This document shows, piece after piece, positions 8,228 through 16,549 of a stretch of 64,000 bases of DNA; the stretch's first letter is position 1; every line of letters begins with the position of its first letter. The DNA lies in assembly GCA_964563885.1 (NCBI GenBank), contig CAZLYX010000002.1, forward strand, positions 1 through 64,000. The letters are read 5' to 3'. The DNA is from CAZLYX01 sp964563885. GTDB taxonomy: Bacteria > Pseudomonadota > Gammaproteobacteria > Burkholderiales > Neisseriaceae. The translations under genes and the position numbers were made by a program. The notes beneath the pieces were generated by a model. The model saw only the letters and a program-made list of their open reading frames with translations, was not told where the DNA came from and did not search any database.

Positions 8228-8809
8228 TTAAGCAGCGAAACGTTTAGCCACTTCATCCCAGTTTACGATTTCCCAGTAGCCTTTTAAGTAGTTTGGGCGG
8301 CTATTGCGGTAATCAATATAGTAGGCATGCTCCCATACGTCACATGTTAACAGTGGCGTATTTTCAGTATTTAGCGGAGTGGCCGCGTTACTAGTAGAGG
8401 CTAGATCCAATTCACCAGCTGGAGTTTTTACCAACCAAGCCCAGCCTGAACCGAAAGTACCAGCAGCACAAGTATTGAATGCTTCTTGGAACTTCTCGAA
8501 GCTGCCCCATTTTGCATCAATAGCGGCAGCCAATTCGCCAGCTGGTTTGCCTTGGCCTTTAGGGGTGAAACCTAGCCAGTAGAAAGTATGGTTCCAAGTT
8601 TGAGCAGCATTATTAAACACACCGCCGCTTGATTTTTTCACAATTTCTTCCAAAGTTGAGTTTTCAAACTCAGTGCCTTTGATTAGGTTGTTCAAATTGG
8701 TAATGTAGGTTTGATGGTGTTTACCATAATGGTATTCCATTGTTTCTTTAGACAGGTGAGGTGCTAAAGCATCTAAGGCGTATGGCAGTTCAGGTAATTG
8801 ATGTTCCAT
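8228..8809 (-). CDS. sodB: Superoxide dismutase, iron type
   Basis: Converts superoxide to hydrogen peroxide and oxygen in the cytoplasm. The 193-residue protein begins MEHQLPELPYALDALAPHLS. Metal ligands are visible in EYHYGKHH, QTWNHTFYW, and the C-terminal DVWEHAYYIDY (Asp and His). AAQTWNHTFYW with the Gln in the central part favours Fe over Mn. I use the ATG at 8809, which has AGGAG upstream. A longer frame to 8911 exists but its extra 34 residues do not resemble the family. Confidence 0.95.
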   Translation of the reverse strand: MEHQLPELPYALDALAPHLSKETMEYHYGKHHQTYITNLNNLIKGTEFENSTLEEIVKKSSGGVFNNAAQTWNHTFYWLGFTPKGQGKPAGELAAAIDAKWGSFEKFQEAFNTCAAGTFGSGWAWLVKTPAGELDLASTSNAATPLNTENTPLLTCDVWEHAYYIDYRNSRPNYLKGYWEIVNWDEVAKRFAA

Positions 8810-9047
8810 ATATTGACTCCTGTTAAGTTGATGATGGTCTGTGTTGGTTAGTCTGTGTTTGGCTTTTTTATTAACCTCAGCCACTTTGACATTACTCTTA
8901 ATTCTACCCATTTATCGCTTAAAAGGCCAATAAAACTAACACTGTATTTCCTCAGACAGTGCCAGAGCCGCTATAATAAGCTGAATATAACCCGCTGCAA
9001 TTTATTATTTAAAGTATTAGGGTTAATTAAACCCAGGATAAAACACC

Positions 9048-10460
9048 ATGAACGACTATGCCAATAGGCTACCTGAAATAAGAGACGAAGAAGTTTCAGC
9101 CTTATCTATGCCACCGCATTCGATGGAGGCTGAACAATCAGTCATCGGTGGCTTGCTGTTGGAAAACTCTGCATGGGATCGCATCGCAGATGTGGTGACG
9201 GGTGAAGATTTTTATCGTCATGAGCACCGAGTGATCTTTCGTAGTATTTCGAAGCTGGTAAACGAAAGCCGGCCGGCTGATGTGATTACTGTACAGGAAG
9301 AGTTGGAGCGCAATGATGAGTTAGAAGCTACAGGTGGCTTTAACTACTTAGTTACATTAGCACAAAATACGCCTTCTGCTGCCAATATACGCCGCTATGC
9401 AGAAATTGTTCGCGAACGTTCAGTGATGCGCAGACTTGCTGAGGTTGGCACAGAAATTGCCCGCAGTGCTTATAATCCACAAGGGCGAGATGCAGGGCAG
9501 CTGCTGGATGAAGCAGAAAATAAGGTTTTTCAAATTGCCGAGAGTACGGCTAAATCCAAGCAAGGTTTTTTGGAAATGCCGACGCTGTTAAAGCAAGTGG
9601 TTGAGCGCATAGATATGCTTTACGCTCGTGACAATCCAGATGATGTCACTGGTGTTCCGACAGGCTTTATTGATTTAGACAAAAAAACCTCAGGTCTTCA
9701 ACCGGGAGATTTGATTATCGTTGCTGGCCGACCATCAATGGGTAAAACTGCGTTTTCGATTAACATTGCCGAGCATGTGGCGATTGAAGCCAAACTGCCC
9801 GTGGCGGTGTTTTCGATGGAAATGGGCGGCTCACAATTGGTTATGCGTATGCTTGGTTCAGTTGGACGCTTAGATCAGCATGTATTAAAAACAGGGCGAT
9901 TAGAAGACGAACATTGGGGCCGGCTTAACGAAGCTGTTGTTAAACTTTCAGATGCGCCGATGTTTATCGATGAAACAGCAGGCCTGACAGCATTAGAATT
10001 GCGTGCGCGGGCTCGTCGATTGGCGCGCCAATTCGGTGGTAAGTTGGGCTTGATTGTGATTGATTACCTACAGTTGATGAGTGGATCAGGGCGTTCGGAC
10101 AACCGCGCTGGTGAGTTGGGCGAGATTTCACGCTCATTAAAAGCATTAGCCAAAGAGCTGCAAGTGCCAGTGGTTGCTTTATCACAATTGAGTCGCTCGG
10201 TAGAGCAACGTACAGACAAGCGTCCAATGATGTCAGACTTACGCGAATCAGGCGCTATTGAACAAGATGCAGACTTAATTATGTTTATGTATCGTGATGA
10301 ATATTATAATGCAGAAACACAGTTCAAAGGTTTGGCAGAATGTATTATTGGTAAGCACCGTAATGGTCCCACTGGTAAGGTTTTTCTTACCTTTATTGGT
10401 CAATTTACCAAGTTTGATAATGCAGCATATGTGCCAGATAGTGCTTATTTGGAAGATTGA
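9048..10460 (+). CDS. dnaB: Replicative DNA helicase
   Basis: The hexameric 5'-3' helicase of the replication fork, 470 residues. The N-terminal primase-binding domain (about 20-125) is followed by the RecA-like ATPase domain with Walker A GRPSMGKTAF, Walker B LIVIDYLQLM and the KHRNGPTG loop near the end. No intein interrupts it. An uptake sequence encodes residues RLPE at positions 6-9, before the folded domain. The gene leads into the minor pilin cluster, the same order as in Neisseria. Confidence 0.98.
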   Translation: MNDYANRLPEIRDEEVSALSMPPHSMEAEQSVIGGLLLENSAWDRIADVVTGEDFYRHEHRVIFRSISKLVNESRPADVITVQEELERNDELEATGGFNYLVTLAQNTPSAANIRRYAEIVRERSVMRRLAEVGTEIARSAYNPQGRDAGQLLDEAENKVFQIAESTAKSKQGFLEMPTLLKQVVERIDMLYARDNPDDVTGVPTGFIDLDKKTSGLQPGDLIIVAGRPSMGKTAFSINIAEHVAIEAKLPVAVFSMEMGGSQLVMRMLGSVGRLDQHVLKTGRLEDEHWGRLNEAVVKLSDAPMFIDETAGLTALELRARARRLARQFGGKLGLIVIDYLQLMSGSGRSDNRAGELGEISRSLKALAKELQVPVVALSQLSRSVEQRTDKRPMMSDLRESGAIEQDADLIMFMYRDEYYNAETQFKGLAECIIGKHRNGPTGKVFLTFIGQFTKFDNAAYVPDSAYLED

Positions 10461-10556
10461 TACAACACTTTGCCGTATATAGCAGCAAAAGTTGCTTTTG
10501 TATTAGGTAGGGCAGCTAGTCATCGTTTAGAATAACGAATACTAATATTATATATA

Positions 10557-10589
10557 AACGGCTTAAAGTGTTTAAACACAAAAGCCGTT
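10557..10589 (+). terminator. Hairpin between dnaB and pilH
   Basis: An inverted repeat AACGGCTT / AAGCCGTT encloses a second perfect palindrome GTGTTTAAACAC, together making one long hairpin. There is no T run after it, so it may be a weak or partial terminator, or a 5' UTR structure of the pilin operon. Confidence 0.45.
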
Positions 10590-10629
10590 ACACATTGCTT
10601 AACAGAATTCGTCAATTAGGTTATTACTC

Positions 10630-11450
10630 ATGCGTTCAAAACAAAGCGGTTTCACGCTTATCGAAATGCTGGTAGTGGTGGTCATCATGGGAGTGATGGC
10701 GGCCATTGCTTTGCCCAATTTCAGCCAATGGGTTGCTACACGACGTGTTGCCAACAAGAGNNNNNNNNNNNNNNNNNNNNNNNNNNNNNNNNNNNNNNNN
10801 NNNNNNNNNNNNNNNNNNNNNNNNNNNNNNNNNNNNNNNNNNNNNNNNNNNNNNNNNNNNTTGCTTTGCCCAATTTCAGCCAATGGGTTGCTACACGACG
10901 TGTTGCCAACAAGAGCGAGCAAATCCTTAACTTGATGCGTCTTGCGCGTGCCGAGGCCATTCGCTTGAATCAACCGATATATGTCTGCAATGCTCAAATT
11001 CGTGCCGATGGCAAACCAGATAATTACTGTAATAATAGCTTTGAAGGTCAAGGTATGGTGGCATTTTCAGATGCCAACCGAGATGCAAAATTTGTAGGTA
11101 ATGATGGTGATAGATTATTGCGAACAGTGGTATTGAATGACACTAATACCACCAAACAAGTAGTGATCAGTATTAAAAACTTAAGTCTCAATGGTGATTC
11201 TGAGGTGATCCAGGCTAAACAGTTTGGCTTTTTGCCAGATGGTAAAGTTGTACGCATTGACAGCAGTAAAAATAGACAAGCATTCTCTGGTGTTGTCCAA
11301 ATCACTTTAACAGATTCCCAAGCGAGCACGGATATTCAGAAAAAATCACGTTCTTATGTCACTTTACTAGAATCTGGCGGCCGGGCTCGCTTATGCAGCA
11401 CCCGCAATGAGGCAGATAAAAATAATAATTTATGTAAACCATCGTTTTAA
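10630..11450 (+). CDS. pilH: Type IV minor pilin, GspH/FimT family (interrupted by assembly gap)
   Basis: Minor pilin with the prepilin peptidase site KQSG/FTLIEML (Glu5 present) and a 20-residue hydrophobic helix, followed by a GspH-type beta domain and a C-terminal Cys pair. 100 Ns split the frame and an identical 55-bp sequence lies on both sides. If the second copy and the Ns are removed, the frame runs 10630-10760 joined to 10916-11450, exactly 666 nt (221 residues). The gene is thus intact and the frameshift artificial. It is first in the pilHIJKX-type operon, whose products prime type IV pilus assembly. The name follows position after dnaB. Confidence 0.85.
10706..10760 (+). repeat. 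55-bp sequence repeated on the other side of the gap
   Basis: Bases 10706-10760 and 10861-10915 are identical over 55 bp and abut the N run. This is the pattern left when two contigs sharing a k-mer overlap are scaffolded without being merged. Confidence 0.9.
10761..10860. other. Assembly gap of 100 Ns
   Basis: Exactly 100 Ns, a conventional placeholder length, lie between two identical 55-bp contig ends. No real sequence is likely to be missing. Confidence 0.95.
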
Positions 11451-11501
11451 CTTTAAATAAACACATCCAGTCATAATAACTATAAATAAATAGGTTCTCT
11501 G

Positions 11502-12110
11502 ATGAAAAAAACTTATTCCGACACAAACGGCTCAAGCAAGCAATCTGGCTTTGCCCTAATCGAAGTTTTAGTTTCGATGATTTTATTGGCCATCGGCATT
11601 GTTGCTTTACTTACTACTCAAATTCGATCTGTTGCCGGTGTGCGAGAAGCAGAAGGTCAAACCGTTATTGCCAATGCTGCGCAAAACTTAATAGAAGGCA
11701 TGCTTGCAAACCCAGTGGTGAGTGACCCTGCTGTAAGCACAACATGGAAAACAAAAAATTATTCAGCTTATGAGAGGAATATTACTCAAGCCGCAGTAGA
11801 TAAAGGTTGTGATTCTAAACTTACCAATGAAGCTGAATTGAATAAAAACGAACTAAGCAACATGCAGCTATGCCAGTTCGAACAAAGCTTGAGAAGCCTA
11901 CCAGATGCAAAAGCTGAATTTCGTATTTGTCGAGATTCAACAGGCGCAGCATTAGAAGTAAGCCGCAAAGCTGACGGTTCAGTTAAGTGGCCTGTTTGTG
12001 ATGGCGGCGGAGATACGTTGATTCAGGTGGCATGGCAGGCGCAACCTGAAAAAGAAGGGGATTCTACTAACGGTCCGCTGTATACATTCCAATCACGCGT
12101 GACGGATTAA
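11502..12110 (+). CDS. pilI: Type IV minor pilin, PilV/PilI family
   Basis: A 202-residue minor pilin. The prepilin site is KQSG/FALIEVLVSMILLAIG with Glu5. Its leader is longer than average (16 residues). The C-terminal half contains several Cys residues and no further membrane segment. PilV-type proteins join the tip complex that initiates pilus assembly and DNA uptake. It is 51 bp after pilH and four bases before pilJ, so operonic. PilI is the neisserial name for the gene in this slot; assignment is by order and N-terminus. Confidence 0.82.
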   Translation: MKKTYSDTNGSSKQSGFALIEVLVSMILLAIGIVALLTTQIRSVAGVREAEGQTVIANAAQNLIEGMLANPVVSDPAVSTTWKTKNYSAYERNITQAAVDKGCDSKLTNEAELNKNELSNMQLCQFEQSLRSLPDAKAEFRICRDSTGAALEVSRKADGSVKWPVCDGGGDTLIQVAWQAQPEKEGDSTNGPLYTFQSRVTD

Positions 12111-12114
12111 TATA

Positions 12115-13152
12115 ATGAAAATAAAAAGAAATAAAACACATTATTCAGGTAGCCTAAATCGTATACGGGGCTTTACGATTATCGAATTTTTAGTAGCCAG
12201 CGCATTAGGAATTATTGTCTTGATTGCTGTGGGCTCTGGATATTTTACGACACAACGACTAAATGATGTTGCGCTAGCACGTCTAAATGTGCAACAAGAT
12301 CTACGTAATGCGTCAAATTTAATCGTACGCGATGCGCGAATGGCAGGCTCCTTTGGTTGTTTTAGTTTGGCTAATAGCGATGCAACTATTAATAGTAATG
12401 ACGGCGCCGAGCCTTTAACTTTATCTGGTGGCTTTGCTGGCGTTACAGGCAATCAAACTTCAGGTGTAAAACTGATGCGTGATCCTACAGTTTTTAATGA
12501 TATAAACGGTTTCCAAGCATTAGCGAGCGACACTCCAGTTTTATTGTTTCAATATGGTGTAGGTTCTGCATCGGTAACTACAGGTTCTGGTGGTGAGCTT
12601 ACAATTAACCAACAGTCGGGTGACGTGTTGGCTCATGTTAATAATAATATGCCATTGATTATTAGTAGTTGCTTGGTATTGGATCGCCCATCATCGTTTA
12701 GTGTCAGCGGAGGCAATATTAGTAATATAAGCCCTGCTTTAAGCACTGCGCACAATCCGGGCGAAATGAGCATAATGAAATATGCAGTGAATGCTTATAC
12801 GCTTGGTCAAGTGGCTGGTGCCACACCCGGCCTTTATCGTTTTCAACTAAATGATCAAGGTAGCTGGGATGGTCCTGAGTTATTAATTAAAGATATAACA
12901 GGGATAAATATTTTATTTGGCTATGTTAATAATTGTGGCACGACAACCGAATCTTTTACATTTGTTGAAGATCCGCACACAGACCCTGCAGCTGGGCAGC
13001 CAGCATTACTGCACATCAGGTTATTAGCCGAAGATGGGGAACAAGCTTTGGTAGCCAGCGCAGAGAATGGAACGACAGATTCTGCAGGCAGCTTAAATAT
13101 CTATAATATTGATACAACCATACGTGGAGGTAATGTATGCGCAGACAGATAA
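12115..13152 (+). CDS. pilJ: Type IV minor pilin, PilW/PilJ family
   Basis: A 345-residue minor pilin, the largest of the cluster, as PilW/PilJ proteins are. The prepilin site is RIRG/FTIIEFLVASALGI with Glu5. The large C-terminal region (about 60-345) is rich in Gly, Ser and Asn with scattered Cys. An uptake sequence in reverse orientation codes for SGSL at residues 11-14, in the leader that is cleaved off. The 3' end overlaps pilK by 16 bases. Confidence 0.85.
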   Translation: MKIKRNKTHYSGSLNRIRGFTIIEFLVASALGIIVLIAVGSGYFTTQRLNDVALARLNVQQDLRNASNLIVRDARMAGSFGCFSLANSDATINSNDGAEPLTLSGGFAGVTGNQTSGVKLMRDPTVFNDINGFQALASDTPVLLFQYGVGSASVTTGSGGELTINQQSGDVLAHVNNNMPLIISSCLVLDRPSSFSVSGGNISNISPALSTAHNPGEMSIMKYAVNAYTLGQVAGATPGLYRFQLNDQGSWDGPELLIKDITGINILFGYVNNCGTTTESFTFVEDPHTDPAAGQPALLHIRLLAEDGEQALVASAENGTTDSAGSLNIYNIDTTIRGGNVCADR

Positions 13153-13751
13153 ACTTAAAAAAAGCACATGCACAACAAGGCTTTACCTTGTTAATTGTAT
13201 TGGTGGTATTGATGGTGATTGCCTTTTTAGTAGTAGCGGCAACTCAAACTTACAATACTGAACTTCGTATTAGTAGTAATGATGCAGATAGAAAAATGGC
13301 TATGACTGTGGCTGAGCAGACTTTACGAACAGGTGAAGAACGTGTTGCTGATATTTTGGCAACGGGAACAGGAAACCAAGCCGCATCTGAAGCATCGGGT
13401 GGTGCGGGAGTCACAGCTGTTTTTAAACCTGAGTGTACTAATGGATTGTGTGCATCACCAGGTGCGGCAGCTTTGACTTTTAATCGTATTCAAATAGAGG
13501 CCAATACTGGCACTGTAACACCGTGGGAAACTAATGGTAGTTGTGGTGCAATCAGTTGTTTAGATTCAGCCGGCACAGTGGTTACAATTGCTGGTAGTGG
13601 CAAGGCTTCACTGTCTAGTAATCCACGTTATGTCATTGAGCATTTAAACACAAACGTGGCGACGGGTGAATCTTACTATCGTGTTACTGCTCGATCTTGG
13701 GGTCGCAATGCTAATACAGTGGTAACGGTGCAATCTTATTTAGCAGGCTGA
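13137..13751 (+). CDS. pilK: Type IV minor pilin, PilK (PilX N-terminal family)
   Basis: A 204-residue pilin-like protein. After the cleavage site AQQG/FTLLIVLVVLMVIAFLVVAATQ the residue at position 5 is Ile, not Glu. Loss of Glu5 is known for GspK, the tip pseudopilin of type II secretion, and fits a tip position. RBS GGAGG lies upstream of ATG 13137, inside the end of pilJ. The C-terminal part has paired Cys (ECTNGLC and SCGAISC). It is followed 25 bp later by the last pilin gene. Confidence 0.82.
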   Translation: MRRQINLKKAHAQQGFTLLIVLVVLMVIAFLVVAATQTYNTELRISSNDADRKMAMTVAEQTLRTGEERVADILATGTGNQAASEASGGAGVTAVFKPECTNGLCASPGAAALTFNRIQIEANTGTVTPWETNGSCGAISCLDSAGTVVTIAGSGKASLSSNPRYVIEHLNTNVATGESYYRVTARSWGRNANTVVTVQSYLAG

Positions 13752-13776
13752 TGATGCCAGAAAGTCGTTTATCTAT

Positions 13777-14256
13777 ATGATATATAAATATACATCACAG
13801 GGCTTCAGCCTGATGGAAATGATGATAGCTGTGTTGATTCTGGGTGTTTTGGTTAGCATAGCTCTTCCTAATTATACCGATTATGTTGAACAAGGTGATT
13901 TAGAAGGTGCTCGAGTAGAATTGGTGCGGATAAACCAAGAGTTGACCTTGAAAAAAGTAGCGGATCCTACTTTTTTAGAAGAAGCCGCAAGTAAAACAGC
14001 CGAGCAGGCATACATAGCTGGAAATATGCGTAAGGAAAAAGCAGTCACAGATAAATATAATCTCCGATTAATGTTTCCAGAAGCCCGTGATTTATATATT
14101 TTAAGTGCGTTCCCCAAAGTTAATAGTCGCACCCAAGTGACGTTTATTAATGCTAAAGGTGATGCGGTAAAATGCAAAACTGCAGAAGCCGCTACTGCAT
14201 TGATTCAAAGTAATACCAAACTAAATAGCGCTACTGGAGACTGTGAACCTTTTTAA
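13777..14256 (+). CDS. Type IV minor pilin, PilX/PilL-like
   Basis: A 159-residue pilin: site TSQG/FSLMEMMIAVLILGVLV with Glu5, long N-terminal helix, then a C-terminal domain closed by two Cys (VKCKTAE ... GDCEPF) that would form the D-region disulfide loop seen in PilX, PilL and ComP. Neisseria carries pilX or pilL in this last position of the cluster. PilX is linked to bacterial aggregation and PilL to pilus abundance; which applies here cannot be told from sequence by eye. A strong terminator follows. Confidence 0.8.
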   Translation: MIYKYTSQGFSLMEMMIAVLILGVLVSIALPNYTDYVEQGDLEGARVELVRINQELTLKKVADPTFLEEAASKTAEQAYIAGNMRKEKAVTDKYNLRLMFPEARDLYILSAFPKVNSRTQVTFINAKGDAVKCKTAEAATALIQSNTKLNSATGDCEPF

Positions 14257-14260
14257 TTAT

Positions 14261-14327
14261 TTCAGGTAGCTTCAAAACAAACCCGTAAAAGCAATTCTTT
14301 TGCGGGTTTGTTTTGAAGCTACCTGAA
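14261..14327. terminator. Long hairpin terminator ending the pilin operon
   Basis: Perfect 25-bp arms (14261-14285 and 14303-14327), each ending in an uptake-sequence-like TTCAGGTAGCTTC, enclose a shorter inner stem. It is one of the longest perfect hairpins in the window. Confidence 0.85.
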
Positions 14328-14380
14328 AATCCGTTACAATCTCGGTTTAAATGAAGTTTAGTTTATCTTAGGAAAAAGAT

Positions 14381-15229
14381 TTGTCGCCACTAGCTTATTG
14401 TCAACAGAAAACTGCAACAAGCGGGTCCAGCTTCTTAGCCGGTTTTCGTTTTTTATCGCCTCAAAAAAAAGATGCAATCACAGTGTTGTATGCATTTTGT
14501 CGCGAGCTAGACGATGTAGTAGATGAATGCTCTGATCCACATGTGGCACAAACGACCTTGAATTGGTGGCGTATCGAGTTGGCAAAAGTGTTTGAAGATA
14601 CAATGCCAGAGCATCCAGTATGCCAGGCATTGAAGCCCGTAGTGTTGGCGTTTAGGCTACCTGAAAAAGAGCTGGAAGAAATCATTAATGGCATGCAAAT
14701 GGATTTAGAGCAGGTTCGTTATAATACGTTCGAGGATTTATCAAACTATTGTTATAGAGTGGCTGGGGTAGTCGGGCGACTTATTACGCGCGTGTTGGGC
14801 TTTAGCGATGATCGTACTTTATCTTATGCTGAAAAAATGGGTTTGGCTTTACAGCTAACAAACATTATTCGCGACGTGGGTGAGGACGCACGCAATGGGC
14901 GGATTTATCTGCCTATTGAAGACTTAGAGCAATTTAATGTTTCAGCACAAACAATTTTACAATTAAAACCAGATGCTGATTTTGAAAAGTTGATGAACTT
15001 TCAGATTGATCGGGCTACTAAAACTTATGTCGAAGCATTGGCATTGTTGCCACAGATAGATCAAAAAAATCAAAAAGTAGGCTTGATAATGGGCAGTATT
15101 TATTATGCACTACTTAAAGAAATTAAGCTGGATGGGGCTGCTAATATATTGAAGTACAAAATTTCTATCCCTGGTCCTCGTAAAAAGCGAATTGCATTAA
15201 AAACTTGGCTGTTTGGATTTAAACCATGA
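14381..15229 (+). CDS. hpnD: Squalene/phytoene synthase family, HpnD-like
   Basis: Class I trans-prenyltransferase, 282 residues, of the type that condenses two farnesyl diphosphates to presqualene diphosphate. Both Asp-rich motifs are visible: CRELDDVVDE (about 46-55) and NIIRDVGEDARNGRIYLP (about 162-179). No ATG fits, and translation probably starts at TTG 14381 preceded by AGGA. The stop overlaps hpnE by four bases (ATGA). In bacteria that make squalene by the HpnCDE route, HpnD acts first, HpnC second and HpnE third. No hpnC-like gene is adjacent. An uptake sequence encodes RLPEKE. Confidence 0.85.
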   Translation: MSPLAYCQQKTATSGSSFLAGFRFLSPQKKDAITVLYAFCRELDDVVDECSDPHVAQTTLNWWRIELAKVFEDTMPEHPVCQALKPVVLAFRLPEKELEEIINGMQMDLEQVRYNTFEDLSNYCYRVAGVVGRLITRVLGFSDDRTLSYAEKMGLALQLTNIIRDVGEDARNGRIYLPIEDLEQFNVSAQTILQLKPDADFEKLMNFQIDRATKTYVEALALLPQIDQKNQKVGLIMGSIYYALLKEIKLDGAANILKYKISIPGPRKKRIALKTWLFGFKP

Positions 15230-16545
15230 AACGAAAATCAAAATCACGTTTTAGAGTCGCTGTCATTGGTGCAGGATGGGCTGGCTTATCGGCTGCAGCA
15301 CATTTATGTACTAAAGCTGAAGTGACTTTATTCGAAGCCGGAAAAGTTGCTGGGGGCAGGGCACGCAGTTTATCTGTTGAGAAAAGCGAATTCAAGTTTT
15401 TAGATAATGGCCAGCATATTTTATTAGGCGCATATCATAGTGTTTTAAATGTATTAACTAAGGTGGGTGTTGATGTTGATAGCGTATTTTTTCGTTGTCC
15501 ACTGCAATGGCATATATTTGGTGGCGTGAATTTACAAACAAAAGATTTACCCGCACCTTTTAATTTGTTATGGAGTATTTTGAGTGCAAAAGGTTGTACG
15601 ACTTTTGAAAAAATAGCGCTAATTTCACAAATGCGAAACTTGCAGAAATGGCGTCAGAATCATACTGTGGACATGACTGTGGATGAATGGTTGCGACACC
15701 AGAATGTTTCGGCTAAGTGGGTGAGAGATTTTTGGCATCCGTTAGTAGTCGGCGCATTGAATACACCTCTACGCACGGCTAGCTTGTCTGTATTGGCCAA
15801 TGTTTTGCATCATGGTGTCTGGAGTCGGCGTGAAAACAGTGATTATTTAATTCCACTGCAAAATTTAACTACGTTGTTTGCTAATCCAGTATTGAGTTAT
15901 CTTAAGAAACATCAGGCTCGTGTTTTTCTGGAAACGCGTGTGCCACGTTTAATCACTGATCCGAGCGGTGGAGTGTGGGTGAATGATCAGCTATTTGATG
16001 CTGCAATTTTGGCAACAGCACCTTATCATGCCGAAGGCTTGTTGCCAGAAAATACACCACCGTTTATTCAAGCGGCTTATGTTGATAATGAATACCATGC
16101 TATCACTACTATTTATTTGAGTTATGCGGAAATAGTCACCTTGCCATCAGTGATGACAGGCTTACCAAACTCTATCGTGCAATGGTTTATTGGTCGAGGC
16201 CAGCTGGGTTTAGATGGGCGTGAAGTAGTGGCGATTATTAGCGTATCTGAAACTGTAGGTACACTGAGTTCTCAAGAATGGGTGCAGCGTGCGCATAAAG
16301 AATTATTGATGATATGCCCTTATCTAAGTGCGCCAATACACACTCAAGTTGTTACGGAAAAACGAGCAACAGTGGCATCTTCTGTTAATCGCTATCATCC
16401 TGATATGGCTTGGTTATACCATCAAAATATTTATCCAGCTGGCGACTATTTGCATCCTCTTTATTCTGCTACTTTAGAAGGTGCGGTGCAAACCGGCCAA
16501 AATGCTGCCGAATTATGTATCAATAACTTATCAACGAAAGGTTAG
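15226..16545 (+). CDS. hpnE: Hydroxysqualene dehydroxylase, HpnE-like FAD amine oxidase family
   Basis: A 439-residue flavoprotein with an N-terminal FAD-binding fold: VIGAGWAGLSAAAHL (residues about 13-27), acidic VTLFEAGKVAGGRA, and a C-terminal FAD signature YPAGDYL near residue 405. HpnE reduces hydroxysqualene to squalene. Immediate coupling to an HpnD-like synthase by a 4-base overlap supports this role over phytoene desaturase or amine oxidase. The sterol or hopanoid cyclase is not in the window, so the final product is unknown. Confidence 0.83.
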   Translation: MKRKSKSRFRVAVIGAGWAGLSAAAHLCTKAEVTLFEAGKVAGGRARSLSVEKSEFKFLDNGQHILLGAYHSVLNVLTKVGVDVDSVFFRCPLQWHIFGGVNLQTKDLPAPFNLLWSILSAKGCTTFEKIALISQMRNLQKWRQNHTVDMTVDEWLRHQNVSAKWVRDFWHPLVVGALNTPLRTASLSVLANVLHHGVWSRRENSDYLIPLQNLTTLFANPVLSYLKKHQARVFLETRVPRLITDPSGGVWVNDQLFDAAILATAPYHAEGLLPENTPPFIQAAYVDNEYHAITTIYLSYAEIVTLPSVMTGLPNSIVQWFIGRGQLGLDGREVVAIISVSETVGTLSSQEWVQRAHKELLMICPYLSAPIHTQVVTEKRATVASSVNRYHPDMAWLYHQNIYPAGDYLHPLYSATLEGAVQTGQNAAELCINNLSTKG

Positions 16546-16549
16546 ACTT

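Noticed and set aside
8810..8911. Longer sodB reading frame
   Set aside because: The extra residues include the RBS region of the true start and match no SOD.
10630..11450. Frameshifted or duplicated pilin pseudogene
   Set aside because: Explained by the 100-N gap with 55-bp flanking duplication; the collapsed frame is intact.
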